Shown here: piece after piece, positions 59,444 through 64,000 of the stretch | Position numbering within the stretch: position 1 is the first letter of the stretch | Layout of the letters: each line of letters begins with the position of its first letter | Source: Eutypa lata | Taxonomy: Eukaryota; Ascomycota; Sordariomycetes; Xylariales; Diatrypaceae | NCBI GenBank assembly: GCA_022661535.1 | Contig: JAKULF010000002.1 | Location: 1,426,001-1,490,000 of the forward strand | Reading direction: 5' to 3' | Length of the DNA stretch: 64,000 nucleotides | Notes under the pieces: model-generated | Database searches by the model: none | Told to the model about the DNA's origin: nothing | Seen by the model: only the letters and a program-made list of their open reading frames with translations | Translations under genes and position numbers: made by a program

Positions 59444-60252
59444 CTATAGCTTCCTCAAGATCTCTATCACACGATCAGGTTGACTCATGAACGGGGAATG
59501 CCCAGAAGTGCATCGCTCCAGTTTGATTCCAGGTACACTCGCGGCCATGCTTTCCTGAAGTTGTAAGGCAAGTGCCGCGTCACCCTCGCAAAGTAGATAC
59601 GTGGAAGGAATCAATAGTTGCGACGGGACAAAGTCAACGGGGGTTTCGAATGCATCTTGAGAATGAGCACTGAGAGTATCATAGCACCTCTGGCCATCTT
59701 CGTCGGGTAGATCATTGTAGAAGGCATCCCTTGCTTGCTTAGTCACAGATGTTACTTGGTTCTGTGTATCTCATTAGATATCATAGCGCTGTGATAAGGA
59801 GAGTTGGGATGACAACGTACCCCCTTGTATAGCTCCCCGCATATCATCCAAGGCGGATACCTGCCCTCTATTGTATCCAATAGGTTCATCTCAGGCTTAG
59901 GAATAACGAAGGCGGTCACGAAGACTATAGCCCTGAACCCGCCTCGTTTTCCCTGATCCAGTCGCTCGGATGTGGTATACCCCTGCGTTGCGCAACAACC
60001 AGGAATTCCGCCATACGAATGTGCAACTATGATGAACTCTTTGCCTTGGTCCATATGAGGGGTAACGACGCGTTGAATCTCAGCGACGTCGTCTTTCCAG
60101 GTGCGTCTTCCGTCATTACTACAGGTTGGTAGCTTTGGAATCAATACTTGAAACCCATGTTCTTCAAGCTTAGTCTTCATGACGTCGTAATGGGATGGTG
60201 TATGCCAGGCACCAGATACGAAGCAAATGCCTGGATTTTCATCCTGTGCCAT
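59444..60252 (-). CDS. Alpha/beta hydrolase, 249 aa
   Basis: Two exons: 60252-59821 and 59761-59444. The 59-bp intron has GTACGT, a TATCTAATGAG branch and CACAG, in phase 0. The nucleophile elbow is FIIVAHSYGGIPG (Ser of HSYGG). The oxyanion region is ICFVSGAWHTPSHYD, and a C-terminal His is in CTSGHSPFMSQPD. The acid is likely the Asp in YLLCEGDAAL or near it. The family (AB hydrolase of the esterase/MenH/HNL kind) includes esterases, lactonases and cyclases that tailor metabolites. There is no signal peptide, so probably cytosolic. Position at the edge of the cluster suggests, but does not prove, a pathway role. Confidence 0.9.
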
Positions 60253-62067
60253 GATGTAGGCTTGAGGTGGGAGATAAGGGTAAAATAGATGGTGGGGGTG
60301 ATTGAAAAGAAGACAGCTCTCATTTTGGCCTCATTGGCAGCCACTTTATATTGATATATATCTTGTACTACCCATCCATATCCGTGCCCTAATTTGGAAG
60401 GTGGGATCCAATGTAATGAGGCACTACGATGCTGAAGAATATAGGGTGTACAGGTACAGGATTTCAGATCGAGCCAATGTGATCTGTTAGATTAAGGGTA
60501 TATAACGCCTCCGCTGCTACATAGATATGCAAGATGCCGGTACTGTGATGATGTTAGCTTCTTCATTCGTCCTCGTGGAATCTTTAAGACATCTAGCAAT
60601 TGAATTGCGTCTGTCAAATCCATCAGCATCGTGATCACCCAGGCGGTGTTTAACAGAGCTTCCAGCACAACCCATGGATGTATCATAGTGATCATGGATA
60701 TATACTTACGATCACTCTCAATCTTAGCTATCAATAGCCCTACTTAGAAGATATTATCATGAAGCCGGATAAGATCTATCCAATATTGAGTATTTCTCAG
60801 CAGTTTCTCCCAAGTCCTTGGTTTATCTAGTTTGTATAAGGAGCATCGTTTGAGACAATAACAGGAATAATAGGCACAGGAATAGGCCCGGTTCCCAGTC
60901 ACAAAGAAACAACCCAATCTTAGCCGCATGGCGTTTCGTTGCCCCTTCTTGCTCTCCATCATCCTCGCCTGTGTAATTCATATCTTGAATAGCCTCCCAG
61001 CCAGCCACCAATTGAAATACAAATGTCATTCAAGTATTCCATACTCATTATTTGGTATTATGTGAGTCAGTGGCGTCGTTGAGGTATCTCAAGTCGCGGT
61101 CCCCGGCTACTTTCAATGCAGCACTAAGTTTCACAATCTGTGTATCGGTTCAGCTGAGCTTATTGTTCACATCTTCGGCATTTGAATCGAGTTTGTAATT
61201 ACCACACAGGTATTTTCCAGGATCAATACAGCCATACACGGAAACCAAGGTGTGTGTTCAGAATTGCGAGTCGTCTCATAGGGGCAGGGGTATGTGAGCA
61301 AATTGTAATGATCATATTGGTGACTAATATCACGAAGATGTGGGAAGAGTTAAAGATTACATCAAAGACAGGATAAATAATACGCCTTGACTTCCAAGCC
61401 CTCGGATATATTAGTATAACATCTACTTCTTGACATGTATTTGCTTCGCGATCACAGTACCCCATGTGTCCTTTTGAGCGAGATCATGGTATCTAGCGTT
61501 ACCTAGTTGTAATTGAAGATTGGAACATGCCATTGTTAGGATTATATTCTGTAACCCCCTTATAAAGATATCTTGAATGTAGGGAAAGCTTTGGTACTTT
61601 CGTCAGAGTTGCGACCATATAGTTACCCATATTAAGAACGGATGACGAATGAGACAGAACGATAAATCGTCCATGGCTTCTCCAACTGGGCTTCCAGTTA
61701 TTCACACTCTGCATAACTGTGCACTATGTACTGAATACTGCCAAAAACTAACTCTGTGATTCACCACACAAGCCATGGACAAGAATGCCAAGCAGCTTCA
61801 ATATCACATCAGCCTATCCTCCATTCATGAGAATACTCTTAATATGCCGAGCTTCGATAAACATTCGTGCTCGTTCCATGTTGCGCAAGATTTTCTTTTT
61901 AATTCAGGGTGAGATTTGCTTTGCTTTGCTCTACCAAGTAAGCGAGTTAATTAGAGTATGAAGGTAGCTGCAGGCCCACGACACAGTAATATTCGCATGC
62001 TAAGGATGAGGTGATAGGGCTTTTTCGATTGTGATAGTTCTCCACCGAAGGAAGCGAACCACTGGTA

Positions 62068-62253
62068 TCACGGCTGACTGGGGGCGGTGAGTTGTCTTGA
62101 AGACCAGTCAGGATTCAGCGGCTTAGGAGAAGGTCCACCGTGTTTGGCAAACAACGCTTCTAACCCAATAAAACAATTCCAGCCATCCTTCAATACGAGT
62201 CGCGGGTAATGAAACCTGTCCTCGTATACTACTCTGTCAAGAGATGAGTCCAT
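62068..62253 (-). CDS. Possible gene fragment, 61 aa
   Basis: From ATG 62253 the frame reads MDSSLDRVVYEDRFHYPRLV then LKDGWNCFIGLEALF. It ends after a Pro-rich stretch. Composition is protein-like, but there is no domain, no partner exon and no homologue I can name. It may be a relic. Confidence 0.22.
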   Translation of the reverse strand: MDSSLDRVVYEDRFHYPRLVLKDGWNCFIGLEALFAKHGGPSPKPLNPDWSSRQLTAPSQP

Positions 62254-63425
62254 GTCCAGAATTATCTCCCAAGACGATTAATCATGGTGATGACTGCCAC
62301 CTAACGCGTTGCTACTGCAGTTTTGGGTTACATGCAGCCACTTCATTCAGGAGTTGCAGACATAAAAGCAATGCAAGGGGCTTTGTTTCAAATGATTCAT
62401 TTCTGCAAGGACTGTGGGTACGAAAGGGAGTATAATTATACTCGATAAATGCAAGCCAAAAGCACCTCAGCAATGTAAGTGAGCTGTAGGACTTAGCGCT
62501 CACATGATATAATATTGATGAGGTTGATGATTACTTATGCAAAACTATTTACAAGCTTGTAGTTTTATAGGTTGCCATCGTTTATTTTGAAGCTAATGTA
62601 CGTCTCAGGCGCATAGACTCTGGTATATGCATCCGAAGCCTCTTTACTACAGTATAGCATATGTATATGTATAAACACTACCATTAGGGAGCGAAAGTTT
62701 ACCGTGAACGTGACCGATAGAAAATCAAGTGATGAGAGAATGGGTGTTGGTTAATTTCTAAGACATACAAACTCGTATAACATGTGTTAAACAGGAGACG
62801 GAACAGGAGATCGCCGATTTGATATTTGTAAGAGAATCCACCATGTCAAGATGGTTTGAATACCGAGATCAGTTAAGATGAGGAATCGGAACTAACGTTC
62901 AGTTAAACGCAGGTCATCCCTATAAGACTTAGGCCTCACTTTCATTGGGCAGGACTGTACGCTATAAATACCGAGGGCGCCACTAACCAGAATATCCGTG
63001 GAGTTAGAAGAAGTCTCGAATAGTCGGCGGGCCCCCAACGAATAGTCTAATATACCACCATTTCGTGTTAAAGGGTGGCCCTATAGCATATGCAGCATTG
63101 GATCGCGCGAGAGTTTAGTGAAATGCAGGCGCACGAACAAGTAAGCAAGATGAATATAAAGACAACCGTGGCCGGCTTTCTCGGTATTGATGTGCTTCTG
63201 CAGACCTTCTTCAAAATTTACGGGAGTTGATATAAATTCCAATGCGCAACTCGGCCAGGAGTGGCCGCATAACACTCAGAGATAGAAACAGGTCTAGACT
63301 CATCGACTGGTAATGCATTCGGGATATCACAGGAGAAACGAACAGTATCTATTTACAACTCATCGATAGGAACCACTATTCTAGCAATCAACTTTTCCTG
63401 ATCATATTACTTACTTTTGCATCCC

Positions 63426-63446
63426 GCAGCAGCAGCAGCAGCAGCA
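63426..63446. repeat. (GCA)7 microsatellite
   Basis: Seven GCA triplets in non-coding sequence. Confidence 0.95.
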
Positions 63447-64000
63447 AACCAGATATTTAGCGGAATCAACGGCATTTTGCACCAAAGATATAGTTCAAGC
63501 AACATCGTGTTAGCTGCGCGAAGTATGGTGTCCTGCAGTCAGCGTGGCTAGTTTTATACCTATCAAAAGCAGCCTGCCACAGGGGGGGATCCCGACTAGT
63601 ACTGAGAGAATAGTCCCGAGTGGCTCGAGCAACGCGTGTGCCTGAGAATCGGACTGGGATGAGGCTCAGTATCGAAAAGAGATCACCATTCGCCTACTAC
63701 CTTCATGACCTTCTGTAAACAAACTGCTGACACCGCCTTGCCTAGGCAGGGCTAACGCCTCGTCAGCACAGTGTCGCTACGAACACCTATAGTCTACTCT
63801 GCGCACTAGGAATGGGTATTGGAGCTGATTCTGTCTCATTTCGGCCTCCTACATTCGTAAGATGCATTTTGGTTTCTGCGGTAAACCAAATTGGTGAACT
63901 GATTATGGTTTTGCATGTTCCGCATCAACGGCGACATCCACACTTCTGGAACGGATACGACCGACTTTTCGTTGATACTAAATTCACTAGTTATGCGGCT

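Larger units (their letters stand above)
60253..64000. other. Gene-poor right flank
   Basis: 3.7 kb without a supported gene. A (GCA)7 run lies at 63426-63446. The only frame with protein-like content is the short one listed at 62068-62253. Confidence 0.5.

Noticed and set aside
60253..64000. Short frames of 60-80 codons on both strands
   Set aside because: None shows a domain, coherent composition or splice-linked partner, except the weak fragment at 62068-62253.
1..64000. CRISPR arrays, bacterial operons, rRNA
   Set aside because: No spaced direct-repeat arrays or rRNA-like sequence. The gene structure is plainly eukaryotic.

Overview
The window is nuclear DNA of a filamentous ascomycete (Pezizomycotina). 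Most genes are split by 50-150 bp introns with GT donors, AG acceptors and CTAAC-type branch sites. There is a fungal housekeeping set, secreted plant-biomass enzymes, a PTH11-type receptor-like protein, and a 7.35 kb retroelement mutated to extreme A+T, as repeat-induced point mutation (RIP) does. A sordariomycete or leotiomycete is plausible, but the class cannot be fixed from this sequence alone.

Left part (1-28 kb), conserved core plus scattered genes. vps41 (minus strand, C-terminus outside the window) diverges from apc1, the large APC/C subunit of 1985 aa in two exons. Then come a protein with an RNxxxH (HEPN-like) motif, a decayed arylsulfatase gene (a 4-bp duplication, a nonsense codon and an intron-phase conflict), small hypothetical genes, a secreted GH43 glycosidase, the translation factor eIF3e, the mitochondrial ribosomal protein mL49 (IMG2), and an arylamine N-acetyltransferase.

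Middle (28-37.6 kb). Two small hypothetical genes are followed by a four-exon C2H2 zinc-finger protein, a single-pass membrane glycoprotein, and a GT31/Fringe-like glycosyltransferase with a PAN-like C-terminus. A relic of the 5' end of the 30 kb hypothetical gene lies at 33.4 kb in the opposite orientation.

Right part (37.9-60.3 kb), a candidate secondary-metabolite cluster. Order: a dead O-methyltransferase, an intact ten-exon laccase, an intact paralogous O-methyltransferase, a PTH11-like seven-helix membrane protein, an FAD monooxygenase and a UbiA-type aromatic prenyltransferase that diverge from one promoter, and an alpha/beta hydrolase. Prenyltransferase, FAD monooxygenase, methyltransferase and oxidase together suggest a prenylated aromatic or meroterpenoid pathway. 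No polyketide synthase, NRPS or terpene cyclase is visible inside the window. The prenyltransferase gene is split by a copia-type LTR retrotransposon (50900-58250) with two 174-bp LTRs and a CTATG/CTATA target duplication. The element is riddled with C-to-T and G-to-A changes. The gene reads in frame across the empty site but carries a further nonsense codon in RIP context. The pathway is therefore probably broken at the prenylation step in this strain.

The last 3.7 kb holds no convincing gene. Coordinates of multi-exon genes were derived by hand from splice motifs and reading-frame phase.
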